A DNA stretch of 64,000 nucleotides from NCBI RefSeq assembly GCF_000333035.1, contig NZ_BANU01000016.1, positions 89,443 through 153,442 of the forward strand, written 5' to 3'. A program made the translations under genes and the position numbers. The notes under the pieces are model-generated. The model saw only the letters and a list, made by a program, of their open reading frames with translations. It was not told the DNA's origin and made no database searches. This stretch comes from Gordonia sihwensis NBRC 108236 (GTDB lineage: Bacteria > Actinomycetota > Actinomycetes > Mycobacteriales > Mycobacteriaceae). Shown in pieces: positions 46,519 to 54,047 of this stretch (position 1 is its first letter; every line of letters begins with the position of its first letter).

Positions 46519-47271
46519 TCAGGCGATCTGGGTGCGCAGCTGACCCAGCGAGGACGCCAGAAGACGAGAGACGTGCATCTGAGAGATACCCATTCGGCGC
46601 GCGATGTCGCTTTGTGAACGACGCTCGAAGAACCTCATGCCGACGATCCGCCGGTTCCGTTCGGGGAGGCGGCGCAAGGCCGGCCGGAGAGTGAGCGAGC
46701 GTTCCACTTGCTCGTAGCCGGGCTCGTCGGAGCCGACCGTCTCGAGCAGCGAGCGTGCGTCGTCGGTACCCGACGTGCTGCCGTCGAGAGAGACGGTGGA
46801 CTGCGCGGCCGACGCGGCCTGCGCACGTCGTACAGCGGACTCCGGCTCGTCGAGCGCCTCGGCGATCTCGGCGACGCCGGGCATGCGTCCGTGGGCCTGG
46901 GCGAAGGACTCCTCGGCCTCCCTGATTCGGCTGCGGAGTTCACCGGCGCTGCGTGGAATCCGGATCGACGCCGATCGGTCGCGGAAGTGGCGTCGCACCT
47001 CGCCGGTGATGGTCGGTACCGCGAAGGACAGGAAGTCGGTCCCCATCGAGGGATCGAATCGGTCCACCGCGTGCACCAGCCCCAGGCGCGCCACCTGGAT
47101 CAGGTCGTCCATCGACTCTCCGCGTTCGCGGTACCGCTGGGCGATGTGTCCGGCCAGCGGCAGACAGGCTTCGATCGCCTCGTCGCGGAGACGGTCGTTC
47201 CGCGGGTCGGTGACGGGGATGTCCGCGCGTCGGCGCAGAAGTTCACGGACACGGTGGTACTCGTCGGTCAT
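46519..47271 (-). CDS. Group 3 sigma factor, SigF/SigB family
   Basis: A 250-residue stress or sporulation-type sigma factor. Region 2 has HIAQRYRERGESMDDLIQVA and GLVHAVDRFDPSMGTDFLSF with VPTITGEVRRHFRD; region 3 is RIPRSAGELRSRIREAEE; region 4 has LRRLPERNRRIVGMRFFERR and the helix-turn-helix SQSDIARRMGISQMHVSRLL. It heads the operon sigma-lipoprotein-Nramp-PRC-PRC. No anti-sigma (RsbW/UsfX-like) gene is adjacent, which is unusual for the family. Its likely promoters, GGTTT-N15-GGGTA, occur three times at 27570-28590. Confidence 0.88.
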   Translation of the reverse strand: MTDEYHRVRELLRRRADIPVTDPRNDRLRDEAIEACLPLAGHIAQRYRERGESMDDLIQVARLGLVHAVDRFDPSMGTDFLSFAVPTITGEVRRHFRDRSASIRIPRSAGELRSRIREAEESFAQAHGRMPGVAEIAEALDEPESAVRRAQAASAAQSTVSLDGSTSGTDDARSLLETVGSDEPGYEQVERSLTLRPALRRLPERNRRIVGMRFFERRSQSDIARRMGISQMHVSRLLASSLGQLRTQIA

Positions 47272-47474
47272 CTGCTGAGCTCCTTTGATCGCACTCTCGC
47301 CGTCGCGCGGCGGGTCCGAAAAAGGAGCGGCCGCGCGCGGCGGATCGGAGAGTTCTTGCTCGACGAGAGCGGGAGAATCCGCCGCTCAATCGTCTGCGGG
47401 AACCCGGCTGTGCGTTCAACCGAGTGATATCGACCCTACCGACCGGGCAGGTCCGCGACAACCGCTTGAAGGGA

Positions 47475-47903
47475 TCAATCCTTCTTTCGCGCCGAACGCG
47501 TCGCCTTGCGGTTCGCCTTCTCGATGGCGTCGACGAGTTCCGCCTTCCGCATACGCGACCGACCCCGGATGTCGAGCTTGCGGGCGACGTTCATCAGATG
47601 CTCCTTGGTGGCCTTGGTGTCCACTCCGCCGGCGCTCTTGCCCGATGGATTGGGCCCGCCGCTCTCGTCGCGGGAGTCGGACGGTCCGCGCCTGCTCTTG
47701 GCCTCCCAGTGGTCGCCGACCTTCTCGAACGAGTGCTTCAGCGCGCTGTAGGCCACCCGATGCGCTCGCTCTTCCGAGCCGTACTCCTCGAGCGCCGCAT
47801 CATGGGCCTCGGCGAAGGTGCGCTGAGCCTTGGCGGGCGATCGTTTGATCGTGTCGGGGAGTTCGGACTTCTTCGGTCGGTTCTTCTCATCGGTCTTGGG
47901 CAT
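47475..47903 (-). CDS. ChaB-domain protein with SAP/Rho-N-like C-terminus
   Basis: A 142-residue basic protein. Residues about 10-70 are a ChaB domain (KKSELPDTIKRSPAKAQRTF, AAHDAALEEYGSEERAHRVAY-type, ALKHSFEKVGDHWEAK). The tail (EHLMNVARKLDIRGRSRMRK, AELVDAIEKANRK) is a SAP/Rho-N-like nucleic-acid-binding motif. The ATG at 47903 has AGGAAGG eight bases upstream. It lies 21 bp after the SDR gene. Such small basic proteins are common in general-stress clusters. Confidence 0.8.
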   Translation of the reverse strand: MPKTDEKNRPKKSELPDTIKRSPAKAQRTFAEAHDAALEEYGSEERAHRVAYSALKHSFEKVGDHWEAKSRRGPSDSRDESGGPNPSGKSAGGVDTKATKEHLMNVARKLDIRGRSRMRKAELVDAIEKANRKATRSARKKD

Positions 47904-47924
47904 GACCGTCACCTTCCTCTCGGA

Positions 47925-48797
47925 TCAGCCGGGCAGTGTCTCGCCGCCGGTGGGCGCGAGAACCTCTCCCGTGTAGTACGACGACAAGCGGTCTGCGGCG
48001 AAGAAGACGTACGAGGGCGCGATCTCATCCGGCTCCGCGGCGCGGCCGTACGGGGCCTGCTCGCCGAACCCCTCGACCTGGTCGGGAGGCATGGTGGCCG
48101 GGATCAGCGGTGTCCAGACGGGACCGGGCGCGACGCAGTTCACCCGGATCTCGCGATCGAGCAGGGCCTGCGCGAGCGAGAAGGTGAGGGCGTGCACTGC
48201 GCCCTTCGCGGCCGAATAATCGATGAGCTTGCGGTTTCCCCGCAGACCGTTGATCGAGCCGGTGTTCACCACCGTCCCGCCCGGCGTCAGATGCTCGAGA
48301 GCCGCATGAGTGGTGTGGAAGACGGCCGCGACGTCGACGGCGAAGGTACGGTTCCACTGCTCTGCAGTCAGCTCCGCGAAATCGTCCACCACCGTCTGAG
48401 TGCCCGCGTTGTTCACCAGCAGGTCCAGGCCGCCGAGGGCGTCGACGGTGCCGTCGACGATCCGGCGGCATTCGGCGGCCTCGCCCAGATCGGCTCGCAG
48501 GGCGACGGCGCGTCGTCCGGTCTGTTCGACCAACGCGACGGTGTGCTCCGCGTCCGCGTCCTCAGACAGGTAGGCGATCGCGACGTCGGCGCCCTCCTTC
48601 GCGAAGGCGACGGCCACCGCGCGTCCGATGCCCGAGTCGCCGCCGGTGACCAGTGCGCGCCGGCCCTCGAGCAGACCGCTCCCGACATAGCCGCGCATCT
48701 CGTCCTTCGGCTGCGGATCCATGTCCGCGGTGTCGCCGGGATACGCGATGTTCTGCCGCGGCGCGCCCGCGCCGCTGCGTTCGGTGCTTGCGTTCAT
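47925..48797 (-). CDS. SDR family oxidoreductase (general stress type)
   Basis: A 290-residue short-chain dehydrogenase of the group related to Bacillus GSP39/YhdF and E. coli YghA. It has the preceding tag QNIAYPGDTADMDPQPKDEM, the NAD(P) site VTGGDSGIGRAVAVAFA, NNAGTQ, and the catalytic Ser-Tyr-Lys set (NTGSING, YSAAKGA). The ATG at 48797 is preferred; another in-frame ATG is at 48833. Its substrate is unknown; it shares a transcript with the ChaB gene. Confidence 0.87.
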   Translation of the reverse strand: MNASTERSGAGAPRQNIAYPGDTADMDPQPKDEMRGYVGSGLLEGRRALVTGGDSGIGRAVAVAFAKEGADVAIAYLSEDADAEHTVALVEQTGRRAVALRADLGEAAECRRIVDGTVDALGGLDLLVNNAGTQTVVDDFAELTAEQWNRTFAVDVAAVFHTTHAALEHLTPGGTVVNTGSINGLRGNRKLIDYSAAKGAVHALTFSLAQALLDREIRVNCVAPGPVWTPLIPATMPPDQVEGFGEQAPYGRAAEPDEIAPSYVFFAADRLSSYYTGEVLAPTGGETLPG

Positions 48798-48923
48798 GGT
48801 CGAGGCTTCCCGGTACGCCCGCTTCTGAAACATTCGCCAGTGAGCCCGACGGTACTCGGCCGCCGCCGTCGGATCCGCGGAATCGCGGGTACGTCGAACG
48901 GCCGACACGTACCGTCGACGAAC

Positions 48924-50063
48924 ATGAGATCGGGTATTCGCGGAACACTGGCGGGCCGAATCTTCGTGCTGGTGGCGCTGGTGGGGAGGGCCCTGGCGCT
49001 CGTGCCGGGGACCACTCGGGCGGCGCCGTCGAACTCGGCGGGTTCGGTGATCGACGTGGTGACCCGACCGCCCGGCTGGCGCGGTCTCCAGAACGGCCGC
49101 GCCATCGACTACTGGACTCAGGACCCGCAGGGACGACCGGTACCGACCAGCGGCGCACTGTTCGTACCGGCCGGACCGGCGCCGAAGGGCGGCTGGCCGG
49201 TGGTGGCGTACACGCACGGCACCTCCGGATACGGTCCCGGCTGCGGAGGCCAGAGCGCACCGGACGCCGAGCCGAATCGGTACATCACCCGCCTCGTGCA
49301 CTCCGGCTACGCCGTGGTCGCCACCGACTACGTGGGCTTGGGCCGCTTCGATACAGGCGTTCACCCATACCTGAACACTCGCAGTGAGTCCGCCGCGACC
49401 ATCGACATGCTGCGCGCGGCCCGCAGCGTGGAACCCACGCTCTCGAACCGCTGGGCCGTGACGGGCGATTCGCAGGGTGGCCAGGCCGCACTGGCGACCG
49501 CGCATCGACAGCGGTGGTACGGCCCGCGCACGGACTTCCGCGGCACCGTCTCCCTCGATCCGGAGTCGGACGTCGAGAAGGTCATGCCCTTCCTCGGCCC
49601 GTACATCCCGGCGATGCCGACACCGCTGAACGGCTCGTACAACTTCCTGCTCGCGATTCTCGCGGGCCTGCGAGCGGCCGACCCCGCTGCGGACGTGAAC
49701 ACCTATCTCACCCCGAAGGGGGAGGCGCTCGTCGATCAGGTCGGCCGGACATGCGACGGTCCGGCCGTCGACCCGGGGATCGCCTTCGGTTCGCTGCTGT
49801 CGCGGCCGCTGGGCACCGGGCCGCTGGCACCCGCGCTGATGAAGTACATGGCGGTGCCGGTGTCGGAATACGACGCGCCGATACTGCTCCTGCTCAACAC
49901 TCGGGACACCACCGTGCCGTCACCGCTGCACGCCAAGCTCGCGGCGGACTTCGCACTCAATCGAGTCGATTACCGAATGGTGGTGGGCAACGGCTCACAC
50001 ACCGACATGGACGCCGCCCAGTGGGCAGCGTTCGACCGCTTCTTCGCGACTCACTTGAAGTGA
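48924..50063 (+). CDS. Secreted lipase / alpha-beta hydrolase
   Basis: A 379-residue protein with a signal peptide (RSGIRGTLAGRIFVLVALVG, cleavage near TTRAAPSN). It belongs to the secretory-lipase (LIP) family: oxyanion region VVAYTHGTSGYGPGCG, nucleophile elbow VTGDSQGGQAAL (Ser in GDSQG), Asp in LLLLNTRDTTVPS, and His in VVGNGSHTDMD. It probably acts outside the cell on esters or triglycerides. It is divergent from the SDR gene; a GGGTA at 48887 lacks a matching -35. Confidence 0.87.
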   Translation: MRSGIRGTLAGRIFVLVALVGRALALVPGTTRAAPSNSAGSVIDVVTRPPGWRGLQNGRAIDYWTQDPQGRPVPTSGALFVPAGPAPKGGWPVVAYTHGTSGYGPGCGGQSAPDAEPNRYITRLVHSGYAVVATDYVGLGRFDTGVHPYLNTRSESAATIDMLRAARSVEPTLSNRWAVTGDSQGGQAALATAHRQRWYGPRTDFRGTVSLDPESDVEKVMPFLGPYIPAMPTPLNGSYNFLLAILAGLRAADPAADVNTYLTPKGEALVDQVGRTCDGPAVDPGIAFGSLLSRPLGTGPLAPALMKYMAVPVSEYDAPILLLLNTRDTTVPSPLHAKLAADFALNRVDYRMVVGNGSHTDMDAAQWAAFDRFFATHLK

Positions 50064-50070
50064 GTCTGAG

Positions 50071-50856
50071 TCAGATCAGAATCCACAGGTACGCGAGCAG
50101 GCCCAGGACCACGAAGACGATCCACAGCCATCCGATGATGATGGCGGCGGTCGCGAACTCGCGGCCGAGCTGCCGCTTCGCATCGATCTGCCTGCGGGTC
50201 TTGTAGCCCAGCCAGATGCCGACCGGCGACAGCAGACCGATCGCGGACAGGACGAAGGCGATCACCGCGTTCCAGTTCAACGGGGCGGCGACTGACGATC
50301 GAGCGGTCGATGCGTTGGTCACGGGCTGGGAGTCCTTGTCGGTGACGGGCGACGGCTTGGCCGGTGCGGGCGCGCCGGCCGCCGGAAGGGCGGTGGTGGG
50401 GTCGGGTCGCTGCTGATCACCGACCGCCGAGTAAGCGAGTGCGGGTCCCGCACCGGGGCGTTGACCGCCGGTGGGGGGAAGAGGGCTGTTCGGCGGCGGA
50501 GAGCCCGCCGGCCGTTGCTGCGCCGGAGGCGGGGGAACGCTGCCCGGCCGGGGCGGTGCCGCGCTCGGAGACGGACCTCCCGGCCGGGCCGCCGACGGCG
50601 CCGGACTGCCGGTGGGCCGGACCGTCGGCGGTGGCGTGGGCGCCTGCGGAGTGGGGGTCGGTGCACTTGCGTGACTCGGCCGCCCCGGCGGGCCGGCGGG
50701 AGCGGGTCGCTGCCCGGGTGCCGTGTTGGGGGCGACCGGCGGCTTCTCCCACGGCGCGGCCTGCCGGCCGGGCTGCGGGGTCGGCGGTGCCGGGGGCGTC
50801 GAACCCGGTCCCGGAGCGGGATTCGGGCTCTGATCGCGCGAGTCGTCGGAAGTCAC
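50071..50856 (-). CDS. Proline-rich DUF4190 membrane protein
   Basis: A 261-residue protein. Residues 1-190 are a Pro/Ala/Gly-rich disordered region (APPTPQPGRQAAPWEKPP-like). The C-terminus is the DUF4190 module with two membrane helices (NAVIAFVLSAIGLLSPVGIW and, after the RRQIDAKRQLGREFA loop, AAIIIGWLWIVFVVLGLLAYL). It is convergent with the lipase gene. Its function is unknown. Confidence 0.82.
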   Translation of the reverse strand: MTSDDSRDQSPNPAPGPGSTPPAPPTPQPGRQAAPWEKPPVAPNTAPGQRPAPAGPPGRPSHASAPTPTPQAPTPPPTVRPTGSPAPSAARPGGPSPSAAPPRPGSVPPPPAQQRPAGSPPPNSPLPPTGGQRPGAGPALAYSAVGDQQRPDPTTALPAAGAPAPAKPSPVTDKDSQPVTNASTARSSVAAPLNWNAVIAFVLSAIGLLSPVGIWLGYKTRRQIDAKRQLGREFATAAIIIGWLWIVFVVLGLLAYLWILI

Positions 50857-50880
50857 GATCTACAAATTACCTGTCGGCGG

Positions 50881-51030
50881 TCAGTCACCGCTCCCGCGCA
50901 CGTCTTCGATACGCGGTACCGCGGCGGCGACGGGCGGATGCGCGGTCCGCGACCGACGCAGCACCACGGTGATGGCGGTCAGCAGGAGAAGCAGCGTGGA
51001 TGCGAGGGCGACCAGGAGTTTGTTCGGCAT
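50881..51030 (-). CDS. Very small single-span membrane protein
   Basis: A 49-residue reading frame: [20 protein letters not shown] followed by [13 protein letters not shown] and an acidic end. One clear membrane segment with a positive-inside flank. It occupies the same slot, just before ppiA, as small conserved genes in related genomes. The ribosome site is weak (GGACGG), so it is tentative. Confidence 0.45.
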   Translation of the reverse strand: MPNKLLVALASTLLLLLTAITVVLRRSRTAHPPVAAAVPRIEDVRGSGD

Positions 51031-51107
51031 CCGTCCAGCGTGCCAGGAGGCACCCGGTGCACGCCACTGCCGGTCACGGTCGGCGCCGACGTGGTTTCAT
51101 GGAGCGT

Positions 51108-51629
51108 GTGAGTGAGCAGAACAAGACCGCGACCCTGCACACCAATCGCGGCGACATCGTCATCGAACTCTTCCCCAACCACGCGCCCGTGACCGTCGAG
51201 AACTTCGTCGGGCTGGCCGACGGCTCCAAGGAGTACTCCACCCAGAACGCGAAGGGCGGCACCAGCGGGCCGTTCTACGACGGGGCCGTCTTCCACCGCG
51301 TGATCGACGGCTTCATGATCCAGGGCGGCGACCCGACCGGCACCGGCCGCGGCGGCCCGGGCTACCAGTTCAAGGACGAGTTCCACCCGGAGCTCCAGTT
51401 CGACCGCCCGTACCTGCTCGCGATGGCCAACGCGGGACCCGGCACCAACGGCTCGCAGTTCTTCATCACCGTCGGCCCGACCCCGCACCTGAACCGTCGC
51501 CACACCATCTTCGGCGAGGTCAAGGACCCGGCGTCGCAGGCCGTCGTCGACGCGATCGCGACCACCGCGACCGACCGCATGGACCGTCCGGTCGACGCCG
51601 TCGTGATCGAGAGCGTCGAGCTCAGCTGA
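51108..51629 (+). CDS. ppiA: Peptidyl-prolyl cis-trans isomerase (cyclophilin)
   Basis: A 173-residue cyclophilin. [20 protein letters not shown] opens the fold; active-site groups are [20 protein letters not shown] (Arg, Phe), [20 protein letters not shown] and [11 protein letters not shown]. There is no signal peptide in this form. The GTG at 51108 is chosen for its GGAG; an ATG at 51099 is also in frame. The gene marks the return to the conserved order after the 26-kb insertion. Confidence 0.93.
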   Translation: MSEQNKTATLHTNRGDIVIELFPNHAPVTVENFVGLADGSKEYSTQNAKGGTSGPFYDGAVFHRVIDGFMIQGGDPTGTGRGGPGYQFKDEFHPELQFDRPYLLAMANAGPGTNGSQFFITVGPTPHLNRRHTIFGEVKDPASQAVVDAIATTATDRMDRPVDAVVIESVELS

Positions 51630-51631
51630 AC

Positions 51632-52501
51632 TTGACCCAGACCTGTTACCGGCACCCCGACCGCCCGACAGCGCTGTCCTGCACACGCTGCGGGCGGTCG
51701 GCCTGTCCGGACTGCCTCCGGCCCGCCTCCGTCGGGCAGCACTGCGTCGACTGTGTGAACGAGGCCAACGCCACCGCCCGTGTACGGACCGACGCTCCCG
51801 TCGTCGACGACTCGGCCGCCGCACGCAGACCGGTCGTCACGTACGGTCTCATCGCGGTGAATCTGGCGGCCTTCATCGCTGTGGTGCTGCAGGCGGGCGG
51901 GACGTCGAACCTGCTCCTGAAGTCGAGCATCATGCAGCAGGGCGCCCTGGTCACCGGACTCGGTCTCGAGAACGAGTACTGGCGACTGCTGACTTCCGGC
52001 TTTCTGCACTGGTCGATCCTGCATGTGGCGATGAACATGATCTCGCTGTACCTGATCGGCGCCGATCTCGAACGCGTCCTCGGTCCGGCCCGCTATCTCG
52101 CGGTCTACCTGATCGGCCTCTTCGGCGGCAGTGCGGCGGTGGTGGCGCTGGGTCCCGAGCTCGCTGCGACCGCCGGCGCGTCGGGTGCGATCTACGGACT
52201 TCTGGGTGCGCTGCTGATCGTGGTCATCCGGCTCAAACTGCCCGCGACCACGCTGATCACGGTGATAGTGCTGAACGTGGTGCTCTCGCTCAGCATTCCG
52301 GGTATCTCGATCTGGGCGCACTTCGGCGGTTTCGTCTTCGGAGCTGCGAGCGCGGCCGCGATCATCTGGCTCCCGGTCAAGGTACTGCCGCCCGAGAAGC
52401 GGACGTATCAGCAGGTCACGCGCGTCGGGTGGATCGGTCTCGTGGCGCTTCTCGTGATCGCGCTGGCGATCGGAACCGGGTTCGCCGCAGCCATCGGCTG
52501 A
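51632..52501 (+). CDS. Rhomboid family intramembrane serine protease
   Basis: A 289-residue protein. The N-terminus is a small Cys/His zinc module (CYRHPDRPTALSCTRCGRSACPDC in pieces), followed by six or so membrane segments. The catalytic Ser is in TAGASGAIYGLLGAL and the catalytic His in IWAHFGGFVFG; the HVAMNMISLY motif supplies the oxyanion His/Asn. TTG start, 2 bp after the ppiA stop, so the pair is co-transcribed. Substrates are unknown. Confidence 0.9.
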   Translation: MTQTCYRHPDRPTALSCTRCGRSACPDCLRPASVGQHCVDCVNEANATARVRTDAPVVDDSAAARRPVVTYGLIAVNLAAFIAVVLQAGGTSNLLLKSSIMQQGALVTGLGLENEYWRLLTSGFLHWSILHVAMNMISLYLIGADLERVLGPARYLAVYLIGLFGGSAAVVALGPELAATAGASGAIYGLLGALLIVVIRLKLPATTLITVIVLNVVLSLSIPGISIWAHFGGFVFGAASAAAIIWLPVKVLPPEKRTYQQVTRVGWIGLVALLVIALAIGTGFAAAIG

Positions 52502-52513
52502 GCGCTTCGGTTC

Positions 52514-52963
52514 TCAGTTCGTCGAGTCCTTCACCGGCAGGCCCGCGGCGCGCAGCTTCTCGGCCACGGCTGCCGGCTCCTCGCCGAGATCCCACCGGCC
52601 GAACACCAGCAGGCGGTCGTCCGGCAGGTCGATCACCAGTTGGCGGCTGCGTCCCACGATCCGCCGCGTGGTCAGCACCGACACCGCGGCGATATCGCCT
52701 GATCCGAGGCGGACGGTTCCCCGGAGCGTTCGCACTTCCAACTCCGGACCGTCGAGCAGGACCAGCCGCGGTCTGCGGAGCAGGGAGACCGCGCCGGAGA
52801 CGATCAACGCCACCGCGGCCAGCCCGATGAAGACCATCGCGGGCGGTTCGGCGTAAGACGCGGCCGCCGCGGCGCCCAGCGCGATGCCCGCTCCCACGAG
52901 TGCGAGGGCGGCGGGAAGCGGCGTCGCCCACTGTTCATGCACAGCCAAGTCGTTGTTATCCAC
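52514..52963 (-). CDS. PH-domain membrane protein (Rv0010c position)
   Basis: A 149-residue protein with two membrane helices (LPAALALVGAGIALGAAAA and AMVFIGLAAVALIVSGAVSLL), then a PH-like beta domain (RLVLLDGPELEVRTLRGTV, DIAAVSVLTTRRIVGRSRQ). The GTG at 52963 is the longest start and lies in a DnaA box; a GTG at 52942 (VHEQWATPLP) is an alternative. It is convergent with the rhomboid gene and next to crgA, as in M. tuberculosis. Confidence 0.82.
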   Translation of the reverse strand: MDNNDLAVHEQWATPLPAALALVGAGIALGAAAAASYAEPPAMVFIGLAAVALIVSGAVSLLRRPRLVLLDGPELEVRTLRGTVRLGSGDIAAVSVLTTRRIVGRSRQLVIDLPDDRLLVFGRWDLGEEPAAVAEKLRAAGLPVKDSTN

Positions 52964-52977
52964 AGGATCTATCCACA
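52956..52977 (+). promoter_or_regulatory. Perfect DnaA box and a second near-perfect one
   Basis: TTATCCACA (52956-52964) is the exact DnaA box; CTATCCACA (52969-52977) matches 8/9 in the same orientation, 13 bp later. They lie at the start of the PH-domain gene and about 38 kb from oriC. Confidence 0.65.
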
Positions 52978-53050
52978 GTGGGGATGAATAACATGTGTGT
53001 CATTTCGGCAGCGGCAGTCGCGACCTGGGACTTCGTCGTTTCGGCAGCGG

Positions 53051-53329
53051 TCAGCGCCAACCCATGGTCATCAACAGGCCGACGACCATGAAGCCGAATC
53101 CGATCAGCATGTTCCACGGGCCGAGCGAGGTCATCCAGTCGAGCGCCGAGTACTTCGCCGTCGACGCGCCGAGGTAGTACACCATCAACCAGACCAGACC
53201 GATGAGCATCAGGCCGAACATGACGATCTGGTACCAGAGGCCGGACGGTCCCGCCTTCACCTTCACCGGAGTGCGGCTCGCGGTGTTGATGGTGTAGTCG
53301 GTCTTCTTCCGGACTTTTGACTTAGGCAT
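53051..53329 (-). CDS. crgA: Cell division protein CrgA
   Basis: A 92-residue membrane protein that helps recruit penicillin-binding proteins to the septum. It has the conserved basic start [14 protein letters not shown], then two membrane helices ([20 protein letters not shown] and [19 protein letters not shown]). The ATG at 53329 is chosen; the 118-residue reading adds unrelated residues. Length is normal (about 90). Confidence 0.94.
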   Translation of the reverse strand: MPKSKVRKKTDYTINTASRTPVKVKAGPSGLWYQIVMFGLMLIGLVWLMVYYLGASTAKYSALDWMTSLGPWNMLIGFGFMVVGLLMTMGWR

Positions 53330-53384
53330 ATGTCTACGGTAACTGAGTCGAAGCCCAGGTGGGGAACCCGTTAATCTGGACGAC

Positions 53385-54035
53385 GTGCGCATCCTCGTCA
53401 TCGACAACTACGACAGCTTCGTCTACAACCTGGTCCAGTATCTGGGTCAGCTGGGTGTGGATGCCGTCGTGTGGCGCAACGACGACGAGCAGCTGGCCGA
53501 CCTGCAGAAGGTGGTCGGCGAATTCGACGGAATCCTGCTGAGCCCCGGGCCCGGAACCCCCGACCGTGCGGGTGCCACCGAGCCGATCATTCCGGTCGCG
53601 GCTGCCGCGGGCACCCCGATCCTGGGCGTCTGCCTCGGCCACCAGGCGATCGGGGAGGCGTTCGGCGCCACCGTCACCCGGGCACCCGAACTCCTTCACG
53701 GCAAGACCTCGCTCGTCTTGCACGACGGCGTGGGTGTGCTGGAGGGACTGCCGCAGCCCTTCGTCGCGACCCGGTACCACTCGCTGACGGTGGCACCGGA
53801 GACGATCCCGGACGAACTGGAGGTGACCGGCCGCACCGAGACCGGCATCGTCATGGCGATGCGGCACCGGGAGCTGCCGATCCACGGAGTGCAGTTCCAC
53901 CCGGAGAGCGTGCTGACGCAGGGCGGTCACCGGATGCTGGCGAACTGGCTCCGGATCTGCGGCCTCACAGTTCCCGAGGGCAGGGTCGCCGAACTCGAAG
54001 ATCAGATGGCGAAGGCGCTGGCCGGCGCCGAGTAG
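53385..54035 (+). CDS. pabA: Glutamine amidotransferase component (PabA/TrpG)
   Basis: A 216-residue class I glutamine amidotransferase. The catalytic Cys is in [15 protein letters not shown], His and Glu in [12 protein letters not shown], and the oxyanion region is [13 protein letters not shown]. It provides ammonia for aminodeoxychorismate or anthranilate synthase; the two uses cannot be told apart, and the orthologue in this position has been called trpG. GTG start. It is convergent with pknB, 12 bp apart. Confidence 0.9.
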   Translation: MRILVIDNYDSFVYNLVQYLGQLGVDAVVWRNDDEQLADLQKVVGEFDGILLSPGPGTPDRAGATEPIIPVAAAAGTPILGVCLGHQAIGEAFGATVTRAPELLHGKTSLVLHDGVGVLEGLPQPFVATRYHSLTVAPETIPDELEVTGRTETGIVMAMRHRELPIHGVQFHPESVLTQGGHRMLANWLRICGLTVPEGRVAELEDQMAKALAGAE

Positions 54036-54047
54036 CCGGCGTCCCGG

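Noticed and set aside
47404..47460. SigF-type self-promoter before the sigma-factor operon
   Set aside because: On the minus strand GGTTG is followed by CGGTA only after 17 bp; spacing and -10 both deviate.
48867..48891. SigF-type promoter before the secreted lipase
   Set aside because: GGGTA is present at 48887 but the -35 position reads CGTCG; the match is too weak.
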